NCBI RefSeq assembly: GCF_902459465.1
Contig: NC_047068.1
Location: forward strand, 17,941,195-18,005,194
Reading direction: 5' to 3'
Length of the DNA: 64,000 nt
From: Asterias rubens
Taxonomy: Eukaryota > Echinodermata > Asteroidea > Forcipulatida > Asteriidae
In this document: positions 48,392-60,839 of the stretch, one piece after another
Numbering within the stretch: position 1 is the stretch's first letter
How the letters are laid out: each line of letters starts with the position of its first letter
Program-made: the position numbers and the translations under genes
Notes under the pieces: generated by a model
What the model saw: the letters and a program-made list of their open reading frames with translations, nothing else
What the model was told of the DNA's origin: nothing
Databases searched by the model: none

Positions 48392-50708
48392 CACCGTATA
48401 AATATGGTGTTAATTTGAATGTGTACTGGTGTCTTTGTTTTGTATTATTAATTTACGAAATATATACACAAGTCATGTGTGTTTTAAGATGCTGCAACTT
48501 AAACTTTAAAAAAATAACCAATGGCGCCAGAGTGGTTGAATGCTGTTTGTGCGGGTTATAGCATGGGCTAGACTCTTTCACTATACAGGTAATAGTTCGG
48601 CTTGCTTGATGTTTGATGGTTCTTACGTTGATAGAGGCTAAAAGGCTTTCTATTTAGATTGGGTTTTGCCATGTTCCCATGGTTGCTAATTAGTCTGTGC
48701 TCATTATAGATACCAATGTAGGTCATCATGTCACCTTTTGATTGTTAGACTTGGTTCAAGTCCCGTTCTCGTGCAAGAGGTCACCATATATAGCCATTAG
48801 TTTTCTTGCGCTGGCACGGGATTGGGACTTGAGACAAGTCTGCTATTGAGTTCACTCGTTGCGATCCCATTGTTTTCAGTGCCACTGGCGTGGAGGGAAC
48901 TCTGTATGTGTAATTGAGAGGGATTTTGGAGGTGCTCCATTTTAGTTGTTCAATGTCAATTTAAAATGCATTATACAAGATCATATTCGGACGACCGGAA
49001 CCCTGGCGTGGATCTTTGTCTTATGGACCAGCGTTTGCTAGGCTTTCTAATCATCGTTTTAACGAAGAGCAATACGATACATTAAAGGTACTGATTGCAA
49101 CGCGTCTAGCTTCGGTTTGGAGCGTGGGTTTGTTTTGAAGAAAAACAAAAGACCTTCCATCAATTTAAATCTCTACTTGAAGATACAGGAATGCATGCAT
49201 GCTCGACCATATTGCCTTCCGGACCAGCGCATAATGGACACTACGGTTTCTACCTAAAAGCGGATTTAGACCTAATTCTCCCAGGTGACCCATCTGCCGT
49301 CTATCCCCATGCTTATGAGGCAGTATTGGGGATTTCCCTTGTTGGGTGTGGACAGTGCAGAAACCCAAGGGATATTTAAACGATGACTTTAAAGATGTGG
49401 TATAAGCAGCTGCAGCATTTTGGTTGTCGGTTCAAATAACCAAAACATCTTAATTAAGTTAATTCATCCACTGTTAAAGATCAAGCATCGCAAGAGAAAG
49501 ACAAAACTTACATATTATTATTTCCAGTGATGACCAAGGGCCATTTTCATTTTCATGTATAATTTGTGGCTGGTATCCTGCTCATTTCTGCTCACAAAGC
49601 ACAACGATTCATCTTCACAAAACTTGTCAGTATAGTGATTTGTATTTTGACATCACACGTTGCTTAGCGTTTAAGATATATAATTGATACAAATCGTTAG
49701 TTGTTTGTGAGATCAGTCTGAACCTATTATTACTTGAATTAAAACGTCATGGGGATCCTATTTCAACGCATATAATGTTCATTTTAGTGTAGTTTTTAAA
49801 ATAGTGTTTGAAACAAGCGTGTGATATTACCTTTGTATCTTCATGTACAAACAAAAATGTATAAGTGACCAAACATAAAAATAATCTAAAAACACGCATC
49901 AAGGGTTAATTGAACAATCATTAAACTTTGTATTATATTTAGGGTGAAGGTAATAAATTATTAAAGTGATATTATCTGAAACCAACAATTGAATATCTGT
50001 GCACATCAGGATCGTATGCACCTTTAATCTTATGGGCCTACGCCAATTTGTTTCTCTGTAAGAGATGGCAAAAAGCATCGTAGAGATAAAAGGACATCCC
50101 GATGTAGCTTGTGGACAACTCAAATCTACCGGGAAATGTAAAACTGAAGCTGTCACAATAAATCCTGCGGGTATCGGATCCCATCAGATGGACTCAACCT
50201 GAAAGCTTCTTTGGAGTTATGTGTGTTGAGTTTTTGGTCCAAGGGGAAATTATCACTTAATCGTTAGTCCAAATAGCAAGCATTTCATAAAAATTTGAAG
50301 ATCGGTCTTCACTGATCATTATAAGAGAGGACAGCACTCTCTTTTACTTTAGCCCTGTTCCTGGTTTAAATGGCATGAAGTGAATTCAGTTTCTATTTTT
50401 GAAATAATGTTAAGAGATAAGCTTACATATAGCCATGGTTTTATTCGGGAATTATGCCTGTATATAAAGCCCATGGGCATCAATTTATTTTAATGCACTG
50501 TTAACCCGGTAGCATGGGTTCAATAACGGACAAGTATCGGGCGTTTAGTATTTTATTTTTTTGTAGGCCTATTATAATTGTGAGATGGCGAGAAGCATCG
50601 TACATAGATAATAGAACATCTCAGTGTATCTTGTGGAAAACTTAAACTACAAATTACTTCAACGCGCTTTAAGATAATTAAATTTACAACACTGTGGTAT
50701 GGGTGTCA

Positions 50709-51088
50709 TTAAAAGCCATTGGAAACTTTCGGTAAAAAGTATTGTCCAAAGGCCCACACTTCGTGTATCACAACTTATATATATAAAATAACAAACCTGT
50801 GAAAATTTATGCTCAATCGGTCATCAGAGTCGGAAGAAAATAACGGGAAAACCCATTCGTGTTTCCACACGTTTCGCCGTGTCATGACATGTTGTGTTTA
50901 AAATAAATCCGTAATTCTCGATATCGAGAATTGATAAAATGTTTAAATGTTTTCTCAAAAAGTAAAGCATTTCATGGAATAATATTTCAAGAGAAGTCTT
51001 TCACAAGTACCTTATGTAAACCCTGTAAGTTATTTGTTAATCTGTGAATTTTTGTTTTCTGTTCCGAAATTAGTGTCCAATGGCTTAA
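50709..51088. mobile_element. Diverged copy of the 386-bp MITE
   Basis: Starts TTAAAAGCCATTGGAAACTT and ends TTAGTGTCCAATGGCTTAA. AAATAACAAACCTGTGAAAA and GCTCAATCGGTCATC confirm the family. Confidence 0.65.
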
Positions 51089-52096
51089 ACTAACAACTAT
51101 CGGAATTTCCGGATTAAATTAATGAGCAATGAGCAATGAGCAATGTACAAGTTCTACAACCATGCACACCATGCACACCATGCACAAAGCTTCCGATATG
51201 CATATTATAATAGGCATGTATACAGGCAAAATACTTTTATTGTTAATATCCTATAGTGCCTCTGCCGGGACGGGTTGTTGAAGTTCCAACTTTGAGCACT
51301 TGGGGAGGGGTAACAAAATTGCTAAAAGAAGTACCATTTTTTCATGAAAGAGTTAGCAAGCCTTTGTCCTGCCGGCGTGTGTTTCTATATGAGCCTCTCA
51401 AAAGTAAAACTGATCTACCCCAAATTTGAAAGACAAAATATTGGTGCACCAAACTGAATTATTTGGGGAAAACAGCGCGCGTGTATTCTATTATAAACAT
51501 ATTTAAAAGCCAAATAAACGGATACGGTGTGATAATTTTCTCCAAATCATGTGACCAGTGGTGTTGTTCTCCAACTTGGTGTTTTGGGGTGACAGTGTTG
51601 TCATATTATTAACTTTTGTTTAGGGGTGATGATCGATGCTCGGACCGTTTAAAAATACACCGGTGGGTGCTTTTATTTGGAGGGAGAATTACTCGACGGA
51701 CCTTGGGACTTCCCGCACTCGAGCAGAGAATAAAGGCAATGAATACATTCCCATTACTGTTAAAAGGTGTAAGACTTCGAAGTACTTTTGTTTCCATTGA
51801 ATGATTATTAGACATTTGCACTGATGCTGTGGGAGTTAAGATTTTAGGGACGGTGTGCACCGTTTGATGGTGGTAGCGCCCTCTATAGTCGGGTGGTCGG
51901 AGTACTAAAGCGTAACCCAGACGCGTCAAACGTTACATTAAATGGTTAACGGTACACATTGCAAGTAGAACCCGACTATTTCATTAAAAGTGACAGTTTT
52001 TGTAAAGTTTTGAAGTTGTTTGGACCCTTTTCTCACGCATAGATTGATTTTGAGCAGATAAAGCGTAATCAAATTAAGTTTTTGAAAGATATTATA

Positions 52097-55000
52097 ATGA
52101 CATCCCTACGAGTGGCTGTGGTAAGTAAAAATATTTGGTACTGAATGACTCACTGTCATGGAGGAAGAAATCTATTTCTTCCTCCATGCTGTCTGCAACA
52201 CTCCTCGGGACCTCGGGTGGGTCGTTGATTTGTTTAAATAAACTTTGTGTGTCCTCTGCTTACCAGTTTTCACGCTATTATGCCTTTTTCTTTGAATTGG
52301 GAAAAAAATAATGATGCTATATATCAACCGATGCCCCAATTATCTTCATTTGTTAATATGAAGTATGCAAACATGTATTAAAACTTGATTGATGGACATT
52401 GAAATGTTCACACCACCTGACCACACACCGATCTTCAATGACTTCAACTGGCCCCATGTGAAGTTAGCCCAGGTGGGACTCCTCCGTTCAGGCTGAACTT
52501 CAGTGCAGTGGCACTGACTGACATCCTGTAAGGGCTAGCGTGAAGTGATATTTTTCATGGCAGGGGCAATGAAGGCGATTGCGCCCTGGTCATTGCCTTC
52601 TTGGTCTGGTGCCCATGAAATGCTCTTAGTCTTACTTAAGTTTAGTAGAAGTCAACAATTTCCTTCTTGCCCTTTCATCGACAGCGAAGCATACAGGCCT
52701 GGGCTTTAGCCTTCCCCTTACACTTTTAAATGTGGCCATGAGTTGATGGCTTACTTACTTGATCGAAGCAATCTTTAAAGTTTTAGGCCAGTTACTGCGA
52801 CTGGGGATCTGTCGTACTCTTTTTCCCCCTTTTTTTTTCGATAACGATAAATTCTCGGGGGGAAAAATAGTACAGCAACAGCACCCCAGTAACTGGGGTC
52901 TATACTTAAGTAGGCCTTTAAGCATACTTAGGCATACTTAAGTATACTTACTTAGGACTACTTAAGTATACTTAGGCCTACTATAACAAATGTAGCCAGT
53001 TTTAAAAATGTGTTACATGGAGAGTGTTCAAAACCAAACTGCTTAAACAAATTCAACTAATTGCTTTTTTAGGTTACAGGAAGTAACAAGGGTATTGGTT
53101 TTGGCATCGTGCGAACACTATGCAAGCAGCTTGAGAACGGAATCGTCTACCTCACTGCAAGAGATGAAGGGAGGGGTAAGGAGGCCGTGGCTAAACTCAA
53201 TCAAGAAGGACTCCAGCCTAAGTTTCACCAATTGGATATTAACGATGGAGAAAGCGTGGCTAGACTGCGAGAACACCTTAAGACAGTGTATGGAGGGGTG
53301 GATATTCTGGTGAATAATGCAGGGATTGCATTCAAGGTATTATGCTGTCTAGCCTATCTATCAATAGTGTCACCAAATCTTGAAACTAACAGTTAAAAAA
53401 GGCTACAGCTTTGGTTCAGATTAGGACAATCCGAAAGCTCTAAAAAAATTGTTTTCCATTGATGTGATGAATACTTTAGTCCTGAGCTCATGGAATTTTT
53501 TTCCAGAAACACAGTTCTTATTTGTTTTAGTTGGAATACACTGCTTTAAATCATTGGGGGAAAAAAAACGGGTTTTAAAAAGTTTTCTTGAAAAAGCCCA
53601 GAATGGGGAAAACCCACACAATTAGGTAGGACCTGAGAACCCAATCTGCAGATGGGATTCCAACAGGAACATTTATGAGCAAATGTTATCAATGTAATCA
53701 AATACCAATGACGTATATTTAAATTAAGAAACAAATAACAACAGTGTCCTTTACACTTGTACGCCTTGTAGAGCTTTTCATTAGACAAATTGTTGCTTTT
53801 GAAACCTGATCTGTTTCCTTGAAACTCAATCTTTTCACCATAGGGAATGAGATCTGTGTAGGAGTGTATCATTATTTACATTTTTTTTTCTATTTGTTGT
53901 CAGCGAGCCTCTACTGAGCCCTTTGGAAACCAAGCAGCTATTACTATGGCAACTGACTACAGGGGGACTCTGGATGTGTGTCATTCTTTTCATCCTATAC
54001 TAAAACCCCATGGCAGGTATGTTTAGCAGGGCTCAACATTTACATTGGCCTTTAGCTACCGGGCAATCTCAGTGGTATAGATGGTAAGACGTTGATCTAG
54101 AATGGCAAAGGTTGTGGGTTTGAATCCCATATCCCTGAGTAATTTTGCCTGTGATATTTTTTCTACGAATTCAGGAAAGTACCAAGTTAACATTGCTTAC
54201 ACTCAATGGTGTCAGGGTAAGTTATGGGTTATTAAAGATGAGTTGTAAGAGTTGCAATGTGAATACAAGATAAGACCTTGGTTCTTTTATTGACATCTTG
54301 CATAGTAAATTGTCAACAGAGGGCGCTATATAGATGTTACGGTATGGAGAGTTGACCACATAATAAATTGAGGAAATACGTTTGAAGAAGCCTTTTATAC
54401 CATGCAATAAATATTTGCAATAGACTGTTTACCCTGTTGGCCTTGGAGTTTATGCAGTTCAAAACACACAAACACATAATTAAGACAAGGAGCAATGTTC
54501 CCTCCGTCAATCCAGTGGTGTTTATGGACATTTCGTTTTTCATGTGGAAGGGATCATTGCCAATAATCAAGACAAAATGAAATTAACCAACAGACTGATT
54601 TAAGTGCACTTTCTTCTTATGCACACAAATGTTTCCCATACTTTATGATCCCTGATTCCCATTATTTTATTTACTACGATGAATTCCGTTCATAATTTTT
54701 TTGTTTACAGGATTGTAAATGTTTCCAGCATGAATGGAGTGAAAGCGTTTGATGAATTGAGCGAGGAGAACAAAGCTCATTTCAGAGCCATCAAAACAGA
54801 GGAGGACATCAACCTTTTGTTGAAAGATTTTATAGAGTGAGTATGTATTGACATTGACATTCAACTCTGTATGCATCCCACTCGGCTGAAGACAAAAACC
54901 AACATGCAGTACAGTAAATGCCCCAACCTTTCCTGGCCTGGAAAGTCATCTTTGAGATGGCAAGGCCATTTTAAATTTGCAAAGGGCACTTCCATCGGAA

Positions 55001-56894
55001 AATTTGAAAGTCTATCCGAAACATTTGAAGGGACACCAAGGCCAAGACCAGGGGCAACAGAGCCAAGGCCTCTGTGTAGTTCAAGGCCTGCCATACCCCG
55101 GAAATGCCACCATACTGGCACTCAAGAAAAATTACAAGACAACTTCATACTTTTACTGGAGAGGGAAAACAGTGACTCTTGTAAGGAACGTGCCAAAATC
55201 CAATCTCGCATTGGAGTCTTCCATTTCACTAATTTTACATTATTGAATTATAGCTCCTGAATAATGTGCTCAATATAAATTATTTCTGGATTTCACCAAT
55301 GGAGGACGCTAGCGCGTTTACACAGTGTGAGTGAATGCATTACACAAAATGGGTATCTTAAGAAATTGCATAGCAGATGCATCATGGTGTATAGGCAAAC
55401 ATATTATATGCAAAGATAAAAGGGTAATTGTCACAAGAGAATTATATACTCTTGTCACACTCGAAGATGTTATAAAATTGAAACATAAATTGTGGAGATA
55501 ACTTCCCAGGGATATGTGTTCATTTGGCATTGAAAATAACTAAGGTCTGTGATTTCTCCACCATTCTCTCCAGAGCTGCCAAAGAGGGTGACCACAAAAG
55601 TAAAGGTTGGCCCAGCTCGGCATATGGAACAGTTAAACTTGGATTAATCTGCGGAACTAAACTATTGGGAGAGGCTGTGCAGAAGGACAGGCCTCAAGAT
55701 GATATACTCATTATGGCTGTAAGTGCTTGAGATTTGTCTCCATTAAAGGAGCAACATAATTAATGCAGGTGTGTTTTTAAAAAAGTGTTTCAAAAAAGTA
55801 GGGATCAATTCAGAACAAGGCTAAAGCTAAGTAGCTAGACTTTTTTAGTGGTGGGTGCTAATATGCAAAGTCATTCACGTTTACTAGGGCCAGCATTGTT
55901 GGAGTGACAGGTTTCCAAACTGTTCATGTAATGGAGCCATTCAATAAGTTAAATGGCCTTTTGACTATGTTCTTTCTCTGTGACATTTTATACACCTTAT
56001 CATATCTTTACTGCGATAAATGCACAGTGGACAATAATTTGGGGTAAATCTATGCTGGGTGGCACAGTGGATTCTGCTCACTGTGCTGCTGGGCAAACAT
56101 TTTGAGCTGTGTGCAGGCCCGCCTGGCGCCGTCCAGAGTGGCGGAAATAACTCGGACTACTAGTCTCTCTGGAACATTGCAGTGTTTCAGAGATGGATTG
56201 GCAGAACAAATAGTGGGAATTATGATCAATTATCCATATCGTCACCAGTTTTCAGTATAGTTAATAACAACCTATACATGCTATTGTAGAAGTCCCAGCT
56301 GATTTTCTACCTTCTGCCCAGGTACATGTAGCTGTTAAAAAGCAGGACAGTTCTTTGAGAATTGAGAATTGAGAAGTCTCCAGAAAATCTGAGCAATCTA
56401 CTCCGCAGTTGGTAGAATATATAGCAAGACAGTTGTCAAAGAAACAAACTCTTCCTTGAAAGTAGACACACAAAATCATGGTTTTACCGCAAACTCATTG
56501 TTCAAGTTACTTTTCCACCACATTGAAATAGAAAAGGTTAATACAAATTGTGCCCTGTGGGGTTGAACAACATCTTCCCATTGAATTCAGTAGTGAATAC
56601 TTCACAAGTTCCAGAGTCAATTTTTAGTCAGCTATTTAAACATGGATTGGCAACTATAGTTGGAAGAATATCCCCCTCTAGTGGTGATTACATTACATAT
56701 GTATAACTTTCAAAAACTTTGTCTCATTGCAGTGCTGCCCTGGTCATGTTAGAACAGACATGAGCAGTCAACAGGGAGTGAAGACAATCGATGAAGGGGC
56801 TGATACGCCAGTCTACCTTGCCCTACTGTCGTCTGGTTCCACAGAGTTCAACGGAAAAATGTACTTCGATAGAGCACTGGTTGAATTCATGTGA
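52097..56894 (+). CDS. CBR1-like NADPH-dependent carbonyl reductase (six exons, 277 aa)
   Basis: Short-chain dehydrogenase/reductase of the monomeric carbonyl reductase (CBR1/CBR3) type, a cytosolic enzyme that reduces quinones, aldehydes and ketones with NADPH. Exons: 52097-52120, 53073-53336, 53904-54016, 54711-54836, 55574-55718, 56733-56894. All GT/AG, phases join, TGA at 56892-56894. The length equals human CBR1. Visible motifs: nucleotide-binding TGSNKGIG (residues 10-17), TARD, FHQLDI, LVNNAGIAFK (NNAG 89-92), VNVSS with the catalytic Ser at 139/140, WPSSAYGTVK with Tyr193 and Lys197, CCPGHVRTDM and ETPVYLALL-like DTPVYLALLSSG. All catalytic residues are present, so it should be active. 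Intron 3 holds a SINE and intron 4 the second copy of the 3990 repeat. CBR1 and CBR3 are not separated here, so no symbol is given. Confidence 0.93.
54057..54235 (+). mobile_element. tRNA-derived SINE in the carbonyl reductase intron 3
   Basis: CGGGCAATCTCAGTGGTATA, GATGGTAAGACGTTG (box A region) and GTTGTGGGTTTGAATCCCAT (box B) are followed by CCCTGAGTAATTTTGCCTGT, the body shared with 30455-30640 and 12890-13030. Confidence 0.65.
54925..55110 (+). repeat. Dispersed repeat ('GACCAGGGGCAACAGAG' family), copy 2
   Basis: Matches 3990-4150 through GCAAGGCCATTTTAAATTTG, GGGCACTTCCATCGGAAAAT, GAAGGGACACCAAGGCCAAG and ACCAGGGGCAACAGAGCCAA. It lies in intron 4 of the reductase gene. Confidence 0.65.
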
Positions 56895-57074
56895 GCAGGT
56901 TATCTGACTGATTTTCACTCAAGTTCTAGCCCATAAAGTATTATTCTGGTCTCTCAGATGGTTGATATTTTTTAAGTATTTAAATTCATTTTGGGATTTA
57001 TTCAAGCTTATCAGCACATAAAGTATTATTCTCTCTGGTTGTTAGTATACTTATTTCTTTCAGTTCATGTTTGT

Positions 57075-57080
57075 AATAAA
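57075..57080 (+). terminator. Likely poly(A) signal of the carbonyl reductase gene
   Basis: AATAAA 181 nt after the stop codon. Confidence 0.5.
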
Positions 57081-57090
57081 CATTCATATC

Positions 57091-57115
57091 ATTATTATTA
57101 TTATTATTATTATTA
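57091..57115. repeat. ATT microsatellite
   Basis: Eight uninterrupted ATT triplets just after the poly(A) signal. Confidence 0.9.
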
Positions 57116-57119
57116 AAGA

Positions 57120-60100
57120 TGGAGTTTTGATTATCAAATAATAGCTTTCAACTCGTAGTGGGATTTTCAAGCAATAATTCAGTGAATTTTCAGATTTTCA
57201 GTTTGTTGACATTGCTGTTATATTTATGAAATATTTACACAACTGTTCAAGGAGAACTCACTGCTTCTTCAAGCCCTATGAAATTTTGGGGAACTTCACT
57301 TGCCTTTTTGTTCTTGTCGTTAAGTAAATGTGGGGGGAATAGGAACGTGAATTTTTATAGTTGTCAACAAGATAAAAATTCTAACATGGTATTTTCTTAA
57401 ATATTTAGTATACAATTATTCGTAGAGAACTCCCACTGCCTCTTCCAGCCCAATGAAATTGGTGATATTTTTTAGCACTTGCCCTTTGTGTTCCTGTCAT
57501 GAAATGATTGGGGGAATTGAACTAAGATCCCCACCCAGAGGTTAAAGGGACTCGACAATTTATTGAAAAAGCAACATTATATTTAATACACAATTATTTA
57601 TAATATATAAATACATGTATAGCACACACCTTTAGAAGAAAGACTCTAAGTGCTAACAGAGAGTTTACCTCAGCCCAATGAAATTGGGTTGTTGGCTAGA
57701 GTTGGGGGGATAAATGGACAGTTTGCTGACCTGTGAGACCGAAACTAACACTTATGTGTAAACTTAAAAAGTTGAGAACAAAGATACAATTTGTTATTTG
57801 ATTTTAAAACCAAAGTACATATATAAAGAGTGAAGGGAATAACTAAAGATACATCAACTCCTGCCATGTTTATTTTTTTATTGTAGCTGAATCTAAAGGG
57901 ATCATGACGAAGGACTTACATAGTTCTTGTGAATTTTGTTTTTTTACAATTATTTTAAAATAAATTCTGACAGAAAAAAACATTAAGTTTAATTTCTTTG
58001 ATTTATTTTATGTGCATTCATTCAAAGTAACACCAAAGGATGTTGTTAAATTCCTATGAACTTAAGTTATAATTTTGTCTCATATTTGGTGGAATAAATA
58101 AATTGTGATATTTATTGGGCCTAAAACTAAAAACAAGAAATCCTTACGGAATATTGTTTTATTGGTTCCATGTAACCTTTTGCTACTCCCGGTGCCACCC
58201 CCCCCCCCCCTCCCCCCACCGAGAAACCGTCCCTTATAGGGCATGGGCTGCATGAGGGGGCGTTATCAGGAAAAGAGGGTGCTGTCAGTGTGTACACATT
58301 CACCCAACTTGTAATAAACTCCCTTAGAATAGTGGAAAATGCTAAATATTCACGTAAGGCTGACTGCTGAGTATGCTTCGGTTTTTGTGTGAATATTTAG
58401 CATACTGACTCTTCGGAACTACTATCCTCTGCTACAGTTTATGTGTGAGGCCCTGAGCCCGTCGAGTTATTTCCCTCCAAATCAAATTACATAACAAGCG
58501 TCCGAGCAGCGAGCACCAATCTCATCAACCAGAATAATAATAATGTCCCTACACATCTCGACAAAATATGACCATTTTTATGTCAGGGCCAGTCAACCAA
58601 ATACCTCGAATCAGAGTTCAACAACCGCATGTCACAATTTATTGAGCACAATATCCCATTGGGTGGGGGGGGGGGGCTCTCAAGTAGGTTCGAGACGTGG
58701 GGCCATTATACAATTGTTTTCTTTTTTCATTAAACGTGAAAATACTGCTTAGCAAATTTCTTTGTTAAGCAAACAATAAGTGGGACACCAGTTGCAACAA
58801 TGCAAACTTTATGGAATTTTGGTTGATATAACCAGTCAAGTTATGTTATGCAAGATTTGTCTGTGCTTAGTAACAGGCTTTTTAAAAATTGGGTCAATGA
58901 CCCGATTTCATTAAAATAATATTTTATTGTATGACTGGTAACCATTGTCCAGTGAGCAAGTAATATTTATATTATGCTTGGCGAAGCAAGTCCAGCTCTT
59001 GTCGCTGATATTGATAATAATGAGGATGACCCATTTAGTGGGACGCCGCTATATCGTCTCAAAAGTCTCCCATTGTTGCTATGCAGAGTATTGTTTCAAG
59101 GTTCAAGGTTCATTTTATTTCCACAGTATCAAAAGACAAAAAAACAATATCAAACAGCAGTCAAAAGAAATCATTACAACAATAAAAAATAATCGTTTCA
59201 CAACATAGGTTTGAAGAAATAGATGCATAACAATGTTGACACTGCGGAGGGATCCATTTAAGAAGCAAAGCGTGTAGGCAATGGTCCCTTATGACATGCA
59301 TATGCATTGAGATTATAAAATAATGTCAAGTGAACCGTAGAGGTCCGTGGACGAGTTGAGCCACCAATGAACAAAAAATAACAGCAGGTCTCAATGCATA
59401 TGCATGTTGTTTCAGTAAATGGTAGGCCTATATAGGGGCATACTGACTTATTAAAGGCACTTACACTATAGGTGATTACTCAAAATAATTATTAGCATAA
59501 AACCTTACTTGGTAACAAGTAACGGGGAGGGGTTGATAGTATAAAACATTGTGAGAAACGGCTCCCTCTGAAGTAACGTTGTTTTCGATAAAGAAGTAAT
59601 TTTCCCGGAATTAGATTTCGAGACACCGGATTTAGAATTTGAGGTCTCGAAATCAAGCATCTGAAACAACACAACTTCGTGCGACAAGGGTGTTTTTTAT
59701 TTTATATTATCTCGCAACTTCGACGACCAATTCATAAGCTCAAATTTTGACAGGTTTGTTATTTAATGCATAAGTATGTTGAGATACACCAAGTGAGAAG
59801 ACTGGTCTTTGAAAATTACTGTTTCTACCTTCATTAGGTCCCCTATCGACAGAATTTATGTTTTTATTGCCGCCGTAAGCGTTACAGTAATATTGGCGAG
59901 ACATGTACAAACCTTAAAGGAAGTTTGCATCTATTTTTGTCCAGTCAGCCCCATTGACGAGACAAGTGTGACGTAACAATTATTGACGTTTCTATGTGAT
60001 TGTGCGACAGCGCGTTAGCGTTGCTATTGGTAGCGTTGCTATAGATAGTGCATTATGCAGAAGCGGCCATGTTGGTACTCTTTTCACCACCCGACTGACA

Positions 60101-60839
60101 TAAACGGCCTTAACAAAGGCATATTATATTAACGGTAAATGACTTGACGATTTTTAGCAGTCAGGAATTGCAGTGTTGGTGCGCAATGGAACTGAACAGA
60201 CAGGCTGTGTATCACACTATTACCTAGACGAGCTGAAAGCAGAATAGGGCCTCACCACACATCGGCACAAATGAATTGCGATCGTTCAGATGAAAAAGGT
60301 GAAGGTATTCCTGTCTCAAGAATGGTTGATTTTCACCTGAGATTTTCCTCTTTTTTTTTCAACTGGTCATCATTAATCCTGTAATTAACGCGGTCATCTG
60401 GTTGTAAAAGAGATATCAATCCAGGTTGGACTCTTCCGTTGCAGACACCGACGTTCTACCAGGGACATGTGTATACTGGATACTTCTACCTGTTGCTCTA
60501 CAAATCACTTGTGCAGAATGAAAGTGGGAACAACAATGAGCATTTTGTTTTTTATTTATTGACATATAATCGTCTACGCACGAGAGAAAACTAACGACAA
60601 TTTTAGGCAGCAGACCTTTTGAAACTCGTCGTACCTTTTTTTTGTACATCTATACTATTACTAAGGAATTGCAGTGACTCACTGTGCGGCTAAAGAGTTG
60701 CAGTTTGTACTACCAAACACCAAACACTTAAGGAGGCAACTAACATCCTGAACTGTATGCCAGATAAGTATACCCATCGCGTTGGTTAGCAGCACTATTT
60801 TGACAATCTTGTAAAACGACTTTAGAGTCTACGTGCAAT
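57120..60839. other. Intergenic region between the reductase and gene C
   Basis: Three related segments near 57255, 57440 and 57660 share CCC(T/A)ATGAAATT with CTTC.AGCC, perhaps an old duplication. C and G runs lie at 58199 and 58666, and a 'CTGCTTAGC' family piece at 58740-58900. A 3'-truncated 386-bp MITE lies at 59451-59820. No gene was seen. Confidence 0.5.
59451..59820. mobile_element. Truncated copy of the 386-bp MITE
   Basis: Starts TTAAAGGCACTTACACTATA and carries TTGTGAGAAACGGCTCCCTC, AGACACCGGATTTAGAATTT, CGACAAGGGTGTTTT and AGACTGGTCTTTGAAAATTA. The final inverted end is missing. Confidence 0.7.

Larger units (their letters stand above)
36900..52096. other. Long gene-free region
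   Basis: About 15 kb with only repeats supported: duplications at 39780-40530, a 'CTGCTTAAGCA' copy at 41060-41265 and another at 45800-45915, MITEs at 44341, 46024, 48002 and 50709, a C-run near 44870, and short tandems GAGCAAT and CACACCATG at 51123-51185. A short E2-like relic at 38288 is treated as a finding. No complete gene was seen. Confidence 0.5.

Noticed and set aside
49165..49379. Open frames on both strands at 49.2-49.4 kb
   Set aside because: Both strands are open for about 62-68 codons and neither resembles a known family or has splice support.
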